From contig CAZSYU010000003.1 in the NCBI GenBank assembly GCA_964611345.1, forward strand, positions 30,147-94,146: 64,000 bases of DNA, read 5' to 3'. Positions 51,571 to 60,853 of the stretch are shown here, in pieces (position 1 is the first letter of the stretch; each line of letters starts with the position of its first letter). Source of the DNA: JALZVT01 sp964611345. GTDB lineage: Bacteria; Pseudomonadota; Gammaproteobacteria; Pseudomonadales; Azotimanducaceae. Below the pieces are notes generated by a model. It did no database searches. It saw nothing but the letters and a program-made list of their open reading frames with translations, and was not told the DNA's origin. The position numbers were made by a program, and so were the translations under genes.

Positions 51571-53007
51571 ATGCTGCAAGAGAGCTATCCGTACTATCTG
51601 GCGAACAAGCCAGTGAGCGCCAACACCGACCTGGTTGTGACCAACAAGTTTACCGGCGAAGTAGCAACCCGGGTTGCCCTGGCTGATCCAGGGGCCATTG
51701 AAGCCGCCATCGAAGCCGCCGATGCAGCCACCAAGGCCATGCGCAACATGCCCGCCTACGCCAGGCAAGACGTCCTCATGCACTGCGTCGACCGCTTCAC
51801 CGAACGCCACGAAGAACTGGCAAAAGCTCTGTGCATCGAAGCCGGCAAGCCCATCAAAGATGCGCGCGGCGAAGTCACAAGGCTGATTGATACCTTTCGC
51901 ATCGCCGCTGAGGAAGCGGTGCGCATTTACGGGGAGGTCATGCCGCTCGATATCAGCGCGCGAGCCGAGGGCTACCATGGCCAGTGGAAGCGCGTTCCCA
52001 TAGGCCCCTGCTCGTTTATATCCCCCTTTAACTTCCCCCTGAATCTGGCAGCCCACAAGGTCGCGCCGGCACTCGCCGTTGGTTGCCCATTTATACTAAA
52101 GCCCGCCAGCAAGACGCCCATTGGCGCTCTCATCATCGGTGAGGTCCTCGCCGAGACAGATTTACCAACCGGCGCTTTCTCAATTTTACCGGCAAGTCGC
52201 GACGGCGCAGATTTGTTTACCGTCGACGAACGACTCAAGCTGTTGTCGTTCACTGGTTCTCCGGGCGTAGGTTGGGCACTGAAAAACAAAGCCGGCAAGA
52301 AACCCGTTGTGCTGGAGCTCGGTGGCAACGCGGCCGTTATCGTTGACGCAGACGCCGATTTGGCGGACGCCGTAGAGCGAATCATTTTTGGGGCATTCTA
52401 TCAGTCCGGACAAAGCTGCATTGGCGTGCAACGCATCATGATTCACGACGCCGTCTACGATCAGTTGCGCGATATGCTGGTTAACAAAACCAAAGCTCTG
52501 GTAATGGGTGACCCACTCAATGAAGACACCTTTATCGGGCCAATGATCTCCGAAAAAGAAGCCACCCGACTCGACAACTGGATTCAAAGCGCAATGGACG
52601 CTGGCGGCACTCTGCTGTGCGGCGGCCAACGCGAAGGCGCGATGCTCGAAGCCACACTGCTGGAAAACGTTCCAGACGATCAGGATTTGGTGTGCGAAGA
52701 GGCGTTCGGCCCTGCTGCTGTGCTATCGCGCTTTACAGACTTTGACGCCGCACTGGACGCCGTGAATAGCAGCCAGTTTGGACTGCAGGCTGGTGTGTTC
52801 ACGCGTGACATCCATAAGGCCCATAAAGCCTGGGACGAACTGGATGTGGGTGGCGTCGTCATTGGCGATGTACCTTCCTGGCGCGTCGACCACATGCCCT
52901 ACGGCGGCGTAAAAGAGAGCGGACTCGGCCGAGAAGGTATAAAATTTGCGATTGAAGACATGACCGAAGTGCGGATGATGGTCGTTCGCAAACCACCGAA
53001 CGACTAA
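51571..53007 (+). CDS. NAD(P)-dependent aldehyde dehydrogenase
   Basis: A 478-residue ALDH with the catalytic Cys283 in GQSCIGVQR, the general base Glu249 in LELGG, Asn154 in SPFNFPLN and the cofactor-site FTGSPGVG (227-234). The layout matches the glyceraldehyde-3-phosphate/lactaldehyde/methylmalonate-semialdehyde group of ALDHs rather than betaine aldehyde dehydrogenase. The next gene, a ThDP enzyme, follows 66 bases later on the same strand, so the two probably act in one pathway on a keto or aldehyde substrate. Confidence 0.92.
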   Translation: MLQESYPYYLANKPVSANTDLVVTNKFTGEVATRVALADPGAIEAAIEAADAATKAMRNMPAYARQDVLMHCVDRFTERHEELAKALCIEAGKPIKDARGEVTRLIDTFRIAAEEAVRIYGEVMPLDISARAEGYHGQWKRVPIGPCSFISPFNFPLNLAAHKVAPALAVGCPFILKPASKTPIGALIIGEVLAETDLPTGAFSILPASRDGADLFTVDERLKLLSFTGSPGVGWALKNKAGKKPVVLELGGNAAVIVDADADLADAVERIIFGAFYQSGQSCIGVQRIMIHDAVYDQLRDMLVNKTKALVMGDPLNEDTFIGPMISEKEATRLDNWIQSAMDAGGTLLCGGQREGAMLEATLLENVPDDQDLVCEEAFGPAAVLSRFTDFDAALDAVNSSQFGLQAGVFTRDIHKAHKAWDELDVGGVVIGDVPSWRVDHMPYGGVKESGLGREGIKFAIEDMTEVRMMVVRKPPND

Positions 53008-53073
53008 CCCAGCTTCGCGAACAGAAAGTTAGCCACAACAACACAAAAAACGATAACTCCAAAAGGATCTCCC

Positions 53074-54720
53074 ATGACTAAAGCATCCGACCTGTTTATC
53101 CAGGCCCTTGAAAAAGAAGGGGTGGAATACATTTTCGGCATACCAGGCGAAGAAAATCTGGATTTCCTCGATAGCCTCTCACGCTCCAAGAAAATCAAGC
53201 TCATTCTGACTCGTCATGAGCAAGCAGCAGGATTTATGGCCGCTACCTACGGTCGCTTTACCGGCAAGGCTGGCGTTTGCTTATCGACACTTGGCCCCGG
53301 CGCGACCAACTTCGTAACAAGTGCTGCGTACGCCCAGCTGGGTGGCATGCCGATGATGATGATCACCGGGCAGAAGCCGGTTAAGAAATCCAAGCAAGGC
53401 CGCTTTCAGATTCTCGATGTTGTTGATGTTATGGAGCCCGTCACCAAATACGCACATCAAATCGTTTCTGCCGACAATATTCCTACTCGGGTGCGCGAAG
53501 CTTTCCGCCTCGCAGAGGAGGAAAAACCTGGTGCTGTCCACCTCGAACTGCCAGAAGACATTGCGGATGAAGACAGTGATCAGGTGCCAGTGCCCGCACC
53601 AGCAACCCGCCGTGCTATCGCAGAAGACAAGGCTATTGCTGCAGCGATCGAAAAAATCGAGGCCGCTAAATCACCAATCATGGTGATCGGCGCCGGCGCT
53701 AATCGGAAAATCACCGGGAAAATGTTGCTCGAACTGGTCGAGAAATCCGGTATTTGCTTTGTAACCACTCAACTCGGAAAGGGAGTTATCGACGAACGTC
53801 ATCCTTCGTTTATGGGCAATGCCGCGCTCTCAGCAGGAGACTTTGTCCACAGAGCAATCGAAGAAGCCGACCTCATCATCAACGTGGGTCATGACGTCAT
53901 TGAGAAACCGCCATTCTTCATGCAGGTTGGCGGCGCTGAAGTTATTCACATCTCATTCCGCTCGGCCGAAGTAGACCCTGTGTACTTTCCTCAGGTCGAA
54001 GTAATTGGTGACATCGGCAACACGATTTGGCGCATCAAGGAGGGTTTATCCAAAACCAACAAATGGAACTTCGATCGATTTGCTGAAGTGCGTAAAGCGG
54101 GCGCCGCACACGAGGCCGAGGGCACAGACGACAGTCGCTTTCCGATCTATCCACAACGACTGGTCGCCGAAGTGCGCAAGGCCATGCCTGACGATGGCAT
54201 TATTTGCCTGGACAACGGCGTCTACAAAATCTGGTTTGCCCGCAACTACAAGGCCCACGAACCCAACACGGTGCTGCTCGATAACGCGCTGGCAACAATG
54301 GGCGCGGGTCTGCCTTCGGCAATGGCTGCGCACATGGTTTATCCCGATAAAAAGGTGATGGCCATCTGTGGCGACGGTGGCTTCATGATGAACTCGCAAG
54401 AACTCGAGACTGCAGTACGCCTAAAACAAAATCTGGTAGTGCTCATTCTCAACGACAGTGCGTACGGCATGATTCGCTGGAAGCAAGCCAACATGGGATT
54501 CAAGGATTGGGGCCTCGAATACAACAATCCCGACTTCGTTAAATACGCCGAGTCTTATGGTGCGCACGGCCACAGGATAAGTTCCGTCGACGATCTCGCG
54601 GCGCAACTGGCCAAGTGTCTGTCGACTCCAGGCGTTCATCTCATCGATTGCCCGGTGGACTACACCGAAAACGATGAAATTCTCAACAAGAAGATCAAAG
54701 ACCTGAGTGCTGCCGTATAA
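53074..54720 (+). CDS. ThDP-dependent acetolactate-synthase-like enzyme
   Basis: A 548-residue ThDP enzyme with catalytic Glu49 in TRHEQAAGF, the central domain with FAD-like DVMEPVTK and an ADP-type fold, and the C-terminal cofactor motif GDGGFMMN...LNDSAYG. It resembles the large subunit of acetolactate synthase, but no small regulatory subunit lies nearby. It may thus be a catabolic (AlsS-type) enzyme or act on another 2-keto acid, with the aldehyde dehydrogenase upstream oxidising the product. Function beyond the ThDP class is unproven. Confidence 0.85.
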   Translation: MTKASDLFIQALEKEGVEYIFGIPGEENLDFLDSLSRSKKIKLILTRHEQAAGFMAATYGRFTGKAGVCLSTLGPGATNFVTSAAYAQLGGMPMMMITGQKPVKKSKQGRFQILDVVDVMEPVTKYAHQIVSADNIPTRVREAFRLAEEEKPGAVHLELPEDIADEDSDQVPVPAPATRRAIAEDKAIAAAIEKIEAAKSPIMVIGAGANRKITGKMLLELVEKSGICFVTTQLGKGVIDERHPSFMGNAALSAGDFVHRAIEEADLIINVGHDVIEKPPFFMQVGGAEVIHISFRSAEVDPVYFPQVEVIGDIGNTIWRIKEGLSKTNKWNFDRFAEVRKAGAAHEAEGTDDSRFPIYPQRLVAEVRKAMPDDGIICLDNGVYKIWFARNYKAHEPNTVLLDNALATMGAGLPSAMAAHMVYPDKKVMAICGDGGFMMNSQELETAVRLKQNLVVLILNDSAYGMIRWKQANMGFKDWGLEYNNPDFVKYAESYGAHGHRISSVDDLAAQLAKCLSTPGVHLIDCPVDYTENDEILNKKIKDLSAAV

Positions 54721-54747
54721 GCGGCACTCCTGGCTGCGCCGACCTCT

Positions 54748-55407
54748 TTAGTCGATGCTGGCCTCAATCGCCGCGATGTAGGGCGCACGCCAGCTCACTT
54801 TGTTGTCACGATAGGCATGCGTCTCGAATTCGCCGAGACGCGCTGCTTCTGCGACCGCAGTTGCCAGCAGTTCTTCAGGTGCTACAAGCCCGTCTAAAAA
54901 ACCAACATCCACGGCTTGCAATGATTCGTAAATCGTCGCCTGGGTAACCGCTGCCGTCAGGTGTTGTTGTGCGAGCCGGGCGCTTGCCAGCTGAATGCCA
55001 AACACCGGCAACGACATGCCTATTGCCGTTTCGTTTAGGCCATATTTAAACGCCCCATCCGCACCCAACCGGGTGTCGCAGGCGAGCAGCATAAACGCAC
55101 CAGCGGCGATGCCATGTCCGGTCGCGGCAGCCACAACGGGTTGTGGATGCCTGAACAGGCGGAGCAAAAACTTTGCACCGCGGCCAACCAGTTGCGCCGA
55201 CGCCTCGGGGCCTTTCTTAAACTCATTCAGGTCAAAGCCACCCGAGAACATGCCGGCGCGACCGGCCAATACGATGGCCTGTGCATCTGCCTCTGCCTGC
55301 TCTAATGCGGCTTCCAGCGCGTCGAGCAGATCATGCCCCACTACATTGGCTTTGCCGTCATCCATGGTCAGCACGGCCACACTGTCGTGCATTGCGAACT
55401 CTGTCAT
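54748..55407 (-). CDS. Enoyl-CoA hydratase/isomerase (crotonase family)
   Basis: A 219-residue crotonase. Oxyanion-hole segments FSGGFDLNEF (about 58) and GHGIAAGAFMLLACD (about 92-105) and the acid-bearing NETAIGM (about 119) are present. The ATG at 55407 is favoured since a GGAGAG site stands just before it; the ORF start at 55491 adds 28 residues without family match. It is convergent to the ThDP gene. It may serve fatty acid or aromatic degradation. Confidence 0.87.
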   Translation of the reverse strand: MTEFAMHDSVAVLTMDDGKANVVGHDLLDALEAALEQAEADAQAIVLAGRAGMFSGGFDLNEFKKGPEASAQLVGRGAKFLLRLFRHPQPVVAAATGHGIAAGAFMLLACDTRLGADGAFKYGLNETAIGMSLPVFGIQLASARLAQQHLTAAVTQATIYESLQAVDVGFLDGLVAPEELLATAVAEAARLGEFETHAYRDNKVSWRAPYIAAIEASID

Positions 55408-55625
55408 TTTCTCTCCAAACAGTTCCTCTAAGAGCCCTAGCGTGGCAATTTCTATCTGCGGCGGCAAGAAAAAAGCGAGCAACTCGTCCAATGACTGCAG
55501 AAAAAACCACTAGAGCTGGATCAGTTCCCGCAACGACACGTCTACGTCATTGCAACGCGGCCTGCTGGCAGTCCTGCCACCACAGGGTATGATGCAGCGC
55601 GCCAATAGCAAATCCATCCTGAATC

Positions 55626-56072
55626 TTGCGAACTCGACCTTCAACACACACCAACGTATCCCGCAGCACCCTCGGTGAGACGGCGCGATTTCTGTGCGTG
55701 GGTCTCGTCGGCTTCGTTATCGACATCTGTATCGTCTGGAGCCTCATCAATTTTTATGACGTTAGAGAATACCTTGCCTGTATCGCTGGCTTTGTTGTGG
55801 CAACCGCTGCGTGTTTCTTCGCCCACAAGCACTGGACGTTTCCGCACGCCACCCAGGCCACGTTGTGGCGTTTTCTAGGCTATTGGAGCGTCACCCTCTT
55901 CACACTAGCGGTACGCCTGCTGCTGTTTACCAAATTGGGGGATATATTCAGCCGGGATGAACTGCCAATTCCGGTACGTCTTGCTATCGCTGGTGGGGTT
56001 GCCTTTGTGCTTGCTTATCTTCTGAGCAACAAACTGGTATTCAGTGCGACACCACAGTCGCAGGAGCCTTAA
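55626..56072 (+). CDS. GtrA-like membrane protein
   Basis: A 148-residue protein with four membrane helices (about 20-40, 48-68, 82-102 and 118-138), the charged HKHWTF turn and the late LSNKLVFS motif that mark the GtrA/DPMS family. Members flip or present undecaprenyl-linked sugars and often partner with a glycosyltransferase. None is adjacent here, though a family 2 enzyme is in the pigment cluster. TTG start, low certainty. Confidence 0.82.
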   Translation: MRTRPSTHTNVSRSTLGETARFLCVGLVGFVIDICIVWSLINFYDVREYLACIAGFVVATAACFFAHKHWTFPHATQATLWRFLGYWSVTLFTLAVRLLLFTKLGDIFSRDELPIPVRLAIAGGVAFVLAYLLSNKLVFSATPQSQEP

Positions 56073-56080
56073 CGGCTTGG

Positions 56081-56617
56081 CTACGCGCCGTTAAGTGCGA
56101 TCCAACCTACTTCGCATTCGCCGCGCTGTGTCGCCACATAGGCCGAGTCGTTAGTGATCGTCACACTCATGGTCATGGTGCGTTCCACCAGGCTTGCGAG
56201 CACAACAATCGCCTCCCAATCGAAGCGAAATACAGCGACAGGTAAACCGGATCTGCGTAAGTGCAGCTGATTCCACCATACGGTTGATTTGGTATTGAAC
56301 GAATACACTTTAACCGCCGCAGCCCGACTATTGGCTTTCTTCAAGCGCTCAAGTCCTGGCTCGCCAATATCAATCCACAGTTCTATCTGGTCATCAAGAG
56401 TCTTCACCCACAGGTCGGGTTCTTCGGTCTCGCTTAACCCTTTCGTAAAACTCAGTCGTTCCTGCGAGTTAATACAGTAGGCAAGCAACCGCGCCATCAT
56501 CCGCTCGACGGTTTCAGATGGGTGTTGCGCCACAGTCAAATTCAGTGACTCATAATAATCACGGTCAAGGTCAGACAGCGAAACGTTAAACTTGTGGATG
56601 GTGGGCTTTATCGCCAA
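56081..56617 (-). CDS. yaeQ: YaeQ-family protein
   Basis: A 178-residue protein with the YaeQ family motifs HPSETVERMMARLLAY (about 32-47), FTKGLSETEEPDLWVK and ELWIDIGEPGLERLKKA (about 79-95). It has a PD-(D/E)XK-like nuclease fold, and E. coli YaeQ was proposed to influence transcription elongation through RfaH-like suppression. The gene begins 11 bases downstream of the spermidine-synthase-like gene on the same strand, so both may share a transcript. Confidence 0.92.
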   Translation of the reverse strand: MAIKPTIHKFNVSLSDLDRDYYESLNLTVAQHPSETVERMMARLLAYCINSQERLSFTKGLSETEEPDLWVKTLDDQIELWIDIGEPGLERLKKANSRAAAVKVYSFNTKSTVWWNQLHLRRSGLPVAVFRFDWEAIVVLASLVERTMTMSVTITNDSAYVATQRGECEVGWIALNGA

Positions 56618-56628
56618 GTACTGGGTCC

Positions 56629-57366
56629 TTATGGTTTGCTGGCAAGCCAGATGACGTGTCGCGCGCCCTTGCCTGCGTGCGCACGCACTCTACGCTCATC
56701 CACCGAAAAACCCACCTTCTGCAGGCGTGCAGTGAACGCACGCTCTGGCCCGGCCGACCAAACCGCAAGCACACCGCCGGGGCGCAGTGCGAGATATGCC
56801 TGGCCCAGGCCGTCCGTAGAGTACAGACGGTCGTTGCGTTCATGGGTTAGACCTTCAGGTCCGTTGTCGACATCCAGCAATATGGCATCAAAGCGATCCC
56901 CCTGTGCACCTTCAGCGGCAGCACGAATTGCGCCATGCACATCTGCAACCTCTACCCGAGCTCGCGGGTCAGCAAGCGGAAAGCCAGCACTCTGGCCGAT
57001 GTGCTCCCGATTCCAGCGCACAACACCCGCCACCAACTCGGCCACCACAACCTGCGCATCTGCCCCGAGCACCTGCAACGCCGCCGCCAGGGTAAAGCCC
57101 ATGCCTAGGCCACCGATCAGCACACGAGCGCCGGGCGAATGGGCAATACCCCGACAAGGCAACTCACCCAAAGCATCCTCCGAGCCATGCTGGCGGGAAT
57201 TCATCAAATCACCGGGTTGGCTGCTAATACGAATCGCGTATTCATTGCCATTAGCCATCTCACGCTGATACAGCCGCAATTCATCAACGCTGTGCGGTAT
57301 CTGAGTACTGTCTAAAAACTCCCAACGCGCCAAGCGGCCACCACTGGTTGTGAAACGAGTCGGCAT
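56629..57366 (-). CDS. Spermidine-synthase-like SAM-binding protein
   Basis: A 245-residue Rossmann-fold protein. Motif I is LIGGLGMGFTLAAAL (about 83), followed by VVVAELVAGVVRWN, and then an ILLDVDNGP acidic loop. The family resembles spermidine synthase but the aspartate set for polyamine binding is not complete. The ATG at 57366 gives the family N-terminus; the ORF start at 57465 would overlap the permease gene. Many homologues are of unknown substrate. It heads a pair with YaeQ. Confidence 0.82.
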   Translation of the reverse strand: MPTRFTTSGGRLARWEFLDSTQIPHSVDELRLYQREMANGNEYAIRISSQPGDLMNSRQHGSEDALGELPCRGIAHSPGARVLIGGLGMGFTLAAALQVLGADAQVVVAELVAGVVRWNREHIGQSAGFPLADPRARVEVADVHGAIRAAAEGAQGDRFDAILLDVDNGPEGLTHERNDRLYSTDGLGQAYLALRPGGVLAVWSAGPERAFTARLQKVGFSVDERRVRAHAGKGARHVIWLASKP

Positions 57367-57449
57367 TATGCGCAGGTACCATCGCTGGTCAATCTGGGTG
57401 ACACTAGCTGTGCACGCTGCCATTCCATACAGCCTGAAACGAGTTCCCT

Positions 57450-58844
57450 TTGCCGACGAACGCAACCTCCATTGCCAGTCCAGCGTCCGACCAAGGTCAG
57501 CAAGATCAGAGCCTTAAGCGAGTCTTGTCGTTTCGGGATGTTTTTTTCATTGCGGTTGGGCAGATTATTGGGGCGGGTGTTGTTGCCCTTACCGGCATCG
57601 CTATCGGCATGACCGGGCCATCTGTGGCCCTGGCGTACCTATTTTCAGCACTGCTTATTCTTGTGGTCACCATTTTAATCATGCTGGCGGGTACCACCCT
57701 GCCGGCCACGGGCGCCTACTATGTCTGGGCCTCGCGGCTCACTGGTGGTTGGCTCGGCTCCATAACACTGTTTCTGATCCTGCTCGCCGGCATCTCGCTG
57801 AGTCTCTACGGCAGCTCATTTGGTCTGTACCTAAGCCCGCTGTTCCCGGTTCTTTCCGTTAACGGTTGGGGAGTTTTGATTGTGGTTGTGTTGTTTGGTG
57901 CAAATCTCTTTGGTTTGCGACTTGCCTCTAAAGTACAGATGGTCTTGGTGCTGCTGCTGATCTCTGCCCTCGCGCTGTACGCTGGTTTTGCGCTGCCCAA
58001 ACTCGACAGCCAGCTACTTACACCTGCCTTTCCGAACGGTATCACCGGGTTTGTCACCGCCGTTTTTTTGCTCAAATTTGCCACTGGGGGCGCCTACATG
58101 ATTGTGGGTTTGAGTGGAGAAATGCATAACCCCAGGCGAACCATTCCTGTAGTTATGATCAGCGCGACGCTGTGCGTGGCTGTGATTTATGGTTTCGTCG
58201 CACTCGCGAGTGTGGGCGTTATTCCCTGGCAGTCTATGGTTAACCAACCCCTCACCGTTGCCGGTGAAGCGTTTATGCCTGGTTGGGCGCTCACTTACTT
58301 TTTAGTTTGTGGTGCCGGACTGGCTATTTGCACAACACTAAACTCCCAATTCATTCAGCTACCACGAACTTTTATTGTGGCAAGCTGGGACAAGCTCATC
58401 CCAGACTGGGTTGGCCAGTTAAATCGTTTCGGCGCGCCTTGGATAATCTTGCTGGTGATGCTTGTTGTTGGCGTTGGGCCACTACTTGCAGGTATAGACA
58501 TTGGCGAAATCGCTCGAGCGGCCACACTGTCAGCGAGCTTCCCCGCGTTTTTTGTGTACTACTCCATCACCCGAATTCCACAGAAGTTTCCGGACCAGTA
58601 CGCCCAATCGGTATTTAGACTGTCACCATTCTGGCTTTGGTGTTTGTTCGGTTTTTCCATGCTATCGACGTTGGTTGGGATCTATTTTCTCGCACAAGAC
58701 CTGTCGCAAACCACAATCATCACCTTCGGCGTATGGCTCGTTATTTCCATCGCTTATTACCCGTTGCGCAAACGTTATCTGGCAAAGCACGGTATCGATC
58801 TGGATCGACTAACCAGCGACAAACGTATTTTCGAGTACAATTAG
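57450..58844 (+). CDS. APC-superfamily amino acid permease
   Basis: A 464-residue permease with about 12 helices. The first carries the APC signature VGQIIGAGVVALTGIA (about 36-51) and later helices are GLSGEMHNPRRTIP (about 220-233) typical of the family. The substrate is probably an amino acid or amine. A Gln-rich hydrophilic N-terminus of 25 residues precedes helix 1. It diverges from the spermidine-synthase-like gene and is followed by a lipoprotein gene. Confidence 0.9.
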   Translation: MPTNATSIASPASDQGQQDQSLKRVLSFRDVFFIAVGQIIGAGVVALTGIAIGMTGPSVALAYLFSALLILVVTILIMLAGTTLPATGAYYVWASRLTGGWLGSITLFLILLAGISLSLYGSSFGLYLSPLFPVLSVNGWGVLIVVVLFGANLFGLRLASKVQMVLVLLLISALALYAGFALPKLDSQLLTPAFPNGITGFVTAVFLLKFATGGAYMIVGLSGEMHNPRRTIPVVMISATLCVAVIYGFVALASVGVIPWQSMVNQPLTVAGEAFMPGWALTYFLVCGAGLAICTTLNSQFIQLPRTFIVASWDKLIPDWVGQLNRFGAPWIILLVMLVVGVGPLLAGIDIGEIARAATLSASFPAFFVYYSITRIPQKFPDQYAQSVFRLSPFWLWCLFGFSMLSTLVGIYFLAQDLSQTTIITFGVWLVISIAYYPLRKRYLAKHGIDLDRLTSDKRIFEYN

Positions 58845-58862
58845 GCAACTGGAGATTTCAGC

Positions 58863-59390
58863 ATGCACAAATACCTGAATAACAAGTGCCCATCATTCAA
58901 GGGCACATCATTCTTCCTGTCTGTTGGGTTGCTTCTTTTGGGACTCGCTGGCTGTGCAAATACTGCAACCCAGGGCCCGAGTGATGCCATAGTCATTGCC
59001 CAAACACTGGACAGCTTGCATGAACGGGCCGCCGCCGCAGACTTCGATGGTTACTTTGATCTGTACGCGAAAAATGCCGTTTTTATGGGAACAGATAGAG
59101 CGGAGTACTGGCCGTTAGCCGACTTCAAGGCCTATACCCAACCGCACTTTAGTAAAGGCAACGGCTGGACCTATGTACCCACGGAGCGCCACCTACATGT
59201 AAATGACAGTACCGCGTGGTTCGAAGAACGACTCCAGAATGAGAAGTACGGCGAAGTCCGTGGCACCGGCGTGCTTGTGCGTACGACTACTGGCTGGAAA
59301 GTGGCGCAGTACAATCTGACGCTGCCTTTACCGAACGAGTTGTTCGGTGAGATCGCACGCGAGGTGATCGACTACTACGCGGAGGACTAG
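58863..59390 (+). CDS. Lipoprotein with SnoaL/NTF2-like domain
   Basis: A 175-residue lipoprotein: signal peptide with lipobox LAGC (Cys31) and then a cone-shaped NTF2-like domain (IAQTLDSLHERAAAADFDGYFDLYAKNAVFMGTD, from about residue 45). The conserved Asp and Tyr of the SnoaL pocket are visible. The role is unknown; such proteins may bind small hydrophobic ligands. The last codons (ending in TAG at 59388-59390) fall at the start of the 25-base repeat array. Confidence 0.85.
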   Translation: MHKYLNNKCPSFKGTSFFLSVGLLLLGLAGCANTATQGPSDAIVIAQTLDSLHERAAAADFDGYFDLYAKNAVFMGTDRAEYWPLADFKAYTQPHFSKGNGWTYVPTERHLHVNDSTAWFEERLQNEKYGEVRGTGVLVRTTTGWKVAQYNLTLPLPNELFGEIAREVIDYYAED

Positions 59391-59575
59391 AGGCGGAGGA
59401 CCGCCCCTTCACTAGAGGCGGAGGACCGCCNNNNNNNNNNNNNNNNNNNNNNNNNNNNNNNNNNNNNNNNNNNNNNNNNNNNNNNNNNNNNNNNNNNNNN
59501 NNNNNNNNNNNNNNNNNNNNNNNNNNNNNNACTAGAGGCGGAGGACCGCCCCTTCACTAGAGGCGGAGGACCGCC
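59386..59575 (+). repeat. 25-base tandem repeat at the junction of two convergent genes
   Basis: The unit actagaggcggaggaccgccccttc occurs twice on each side of the gap (second copy cut to 20 bases). Read on the minus strand it contains the last codons and the TAG of the acyl-CoA dehydrogenase. The left end overlaps the lipoprotein stop codon, so the array is a duplication of gene-end sequence. Confidence 0.93.
59431..59530. other. Assembly gap (100 N) in the 25-base repeat
   Basis: Positions 59386-59430 and 59531-59575 are identical over 45 bases. The gap size is therefore unsupported; the two contigs may overlap directly. Confidence 0.94.
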
Positions 59576-60777
59576 TTGGCTATAACGTTGCGCTGGATTT
59601 CGTTGGAGCCGCCGTAGATGCTGGCCGCTCGACCGAAGTTGTAGTCGCTGATAGCACGAACCCCGTAGTCGGGGCCGGGTGCCGCGGCATTGCTCTCACC
59701 ACGAATCAAATCCAGCTCAAAGGGCAACGCATAATGATCAACGGCTTCTACGCGCAGGGTTTGCAGCGCCTGTTGAATCTCGGTGCCCAAAATTTTCAAC
59801 GCAGATGCCGCGTCGCCGGGGCTGTTACCCACCGCAAGGTCGGCCAGAATTCGGGCCTCCATGGTTTCGAGAGCATCCAGCTTTACTTCCACCTCATTCA
59901 GGCGCGCCATAAAATCGGCATCATCAACAAGCTCTGACTTGGCCGCGTGCCCGCGTAGCGCCTCAATGGCACGCCGTGAACCGGCAACACCAGCGATGCC
60001 CGCCCGCTCGTTGCCGAGCAAAAACTTCGCGTAGCTCCAGCCCTTGTGCTCTTCACCAATGAGATCGCCGACGGGGACCCGCACATCGGTGAAGTACACC
60101 TCATTCAAATGATGCAAACCGTCTATCGATACGATGGGTTTGACGTCTATCCCGGGTGTCTGCATATCGATGAGTACAAAGCTGATACCGTGCTGGGGTT
60201 TGCCGCTACCGTCGGTGCGTACGAGGGCAAAAATCCAGTCTGCTTTGTGCGCATTGGTGGTCCAGATTTTCTGGCCGTTAACAACGTACTCATCACCGTC
60301 TCGAACGGCAGAAGTCTTTAACGAGGCGAGGTCCGAGCCACTGCCTGGTTCAGAGTAGCCCTGACACCACCAGGTGCTGCCATCGAGAATTCCAGGCAAG
60401 TGCTGATCTTTCTGCGCCTGGGTACCAAAGGCACACAGCACGGGACCGACCATCTCGAGCCCGAAGGGCATCAACATGGGCGCCCCGGCGAGGGACAACT
60501 CTTCGTCAAAAATGTGCTTCTGGGTGATGTTCCAACCGGTACCGCCATACTCAACCGGCCAGTCTGGAGCTACCCAACCCTGCTGAAACAAGGCGTTATG
60601 CCAGCGTGCGCTGTCTGCCCGCTTCGCACCAAAACCCTGTTCACCGGCAGCTCGCAACTCCGGAGTTAGTGCTCTCGCAAGAAAGTCTTTTACTTCAGCG
60701 CGAAAGGCAGCAGCTTCTTGTTCTGTAATTTTTCTGTTTGGATCACTGTCAGGGTTAGACGTCGAATCTGAACTCAT
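59557..60777 (-). CDS. Acyl-CoA dehydrogenase (third)
   Basis: A 406-residue acyl-CoA dehydrogenase with YSEPGSGSDLASLKTSA (about 128), the helical C-terminal domain and SIYGGSNEIQRNVIAKAVLRL at the end. The Glu of the usual family end motif is present. The ATG at 60777 has an AGGAG site; the ORF start at 60813 adds 12 residues. It is a different subtype from the pair at 25799-28177. The stop codon and last codons are part of the 25-base tandem repeat. It is probably involved in degradation of long or branched acyl-CoA. Confidence 0.9.
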   Translation of the reverse strand: MSSDSTSNPDSDPNRKITEQEAAAFRAEVKDFLARALTPELRAAGEQGFGAKRADSARWHNALFQQGWVAPDWPVEYGGTGWNITQKHIFDEELSLAGAPMLMPFGLEMVGPVLCAFGTQAQKDQHLPGILDGSTWWCQGYSEPGSGSDLASLKTSAVRDGDEYVVNGQKIWTTNAHKADWIFALVRTDGSGKPQHGISFVLIDMQTPGIDVKPIVSIDGLHHLNEVYFTDVRVPVGDLIGEEHKGWSYAKFLLGNERAGIAGVAGSRRAIEALRGHAAKSELVDDADFMARLNEVEVKLDALETMEARILADLAVGNSPGDAASALKILGTEIQQALQTLRVEAVDHYALPFELDLIRGESNAAAPGPDYGVRAISDYNFGRAASIYGGSNEIQRNVIAKAVLRL

Positions 60778-60853
60778 AACACACTCCTGCGATACTTGGG
60801 TAGCCCTACTCAACTGTACCGCAGAATACCATATTCACCCTGACGACCAGTCC

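Noticed and set aside
51395..51616. Small plus-strand ORF before the aldehyde dehydrogenase
   Set aside because: It overlaps the dehydrogenase start in another frame and has no conserved feature or ribosome site.
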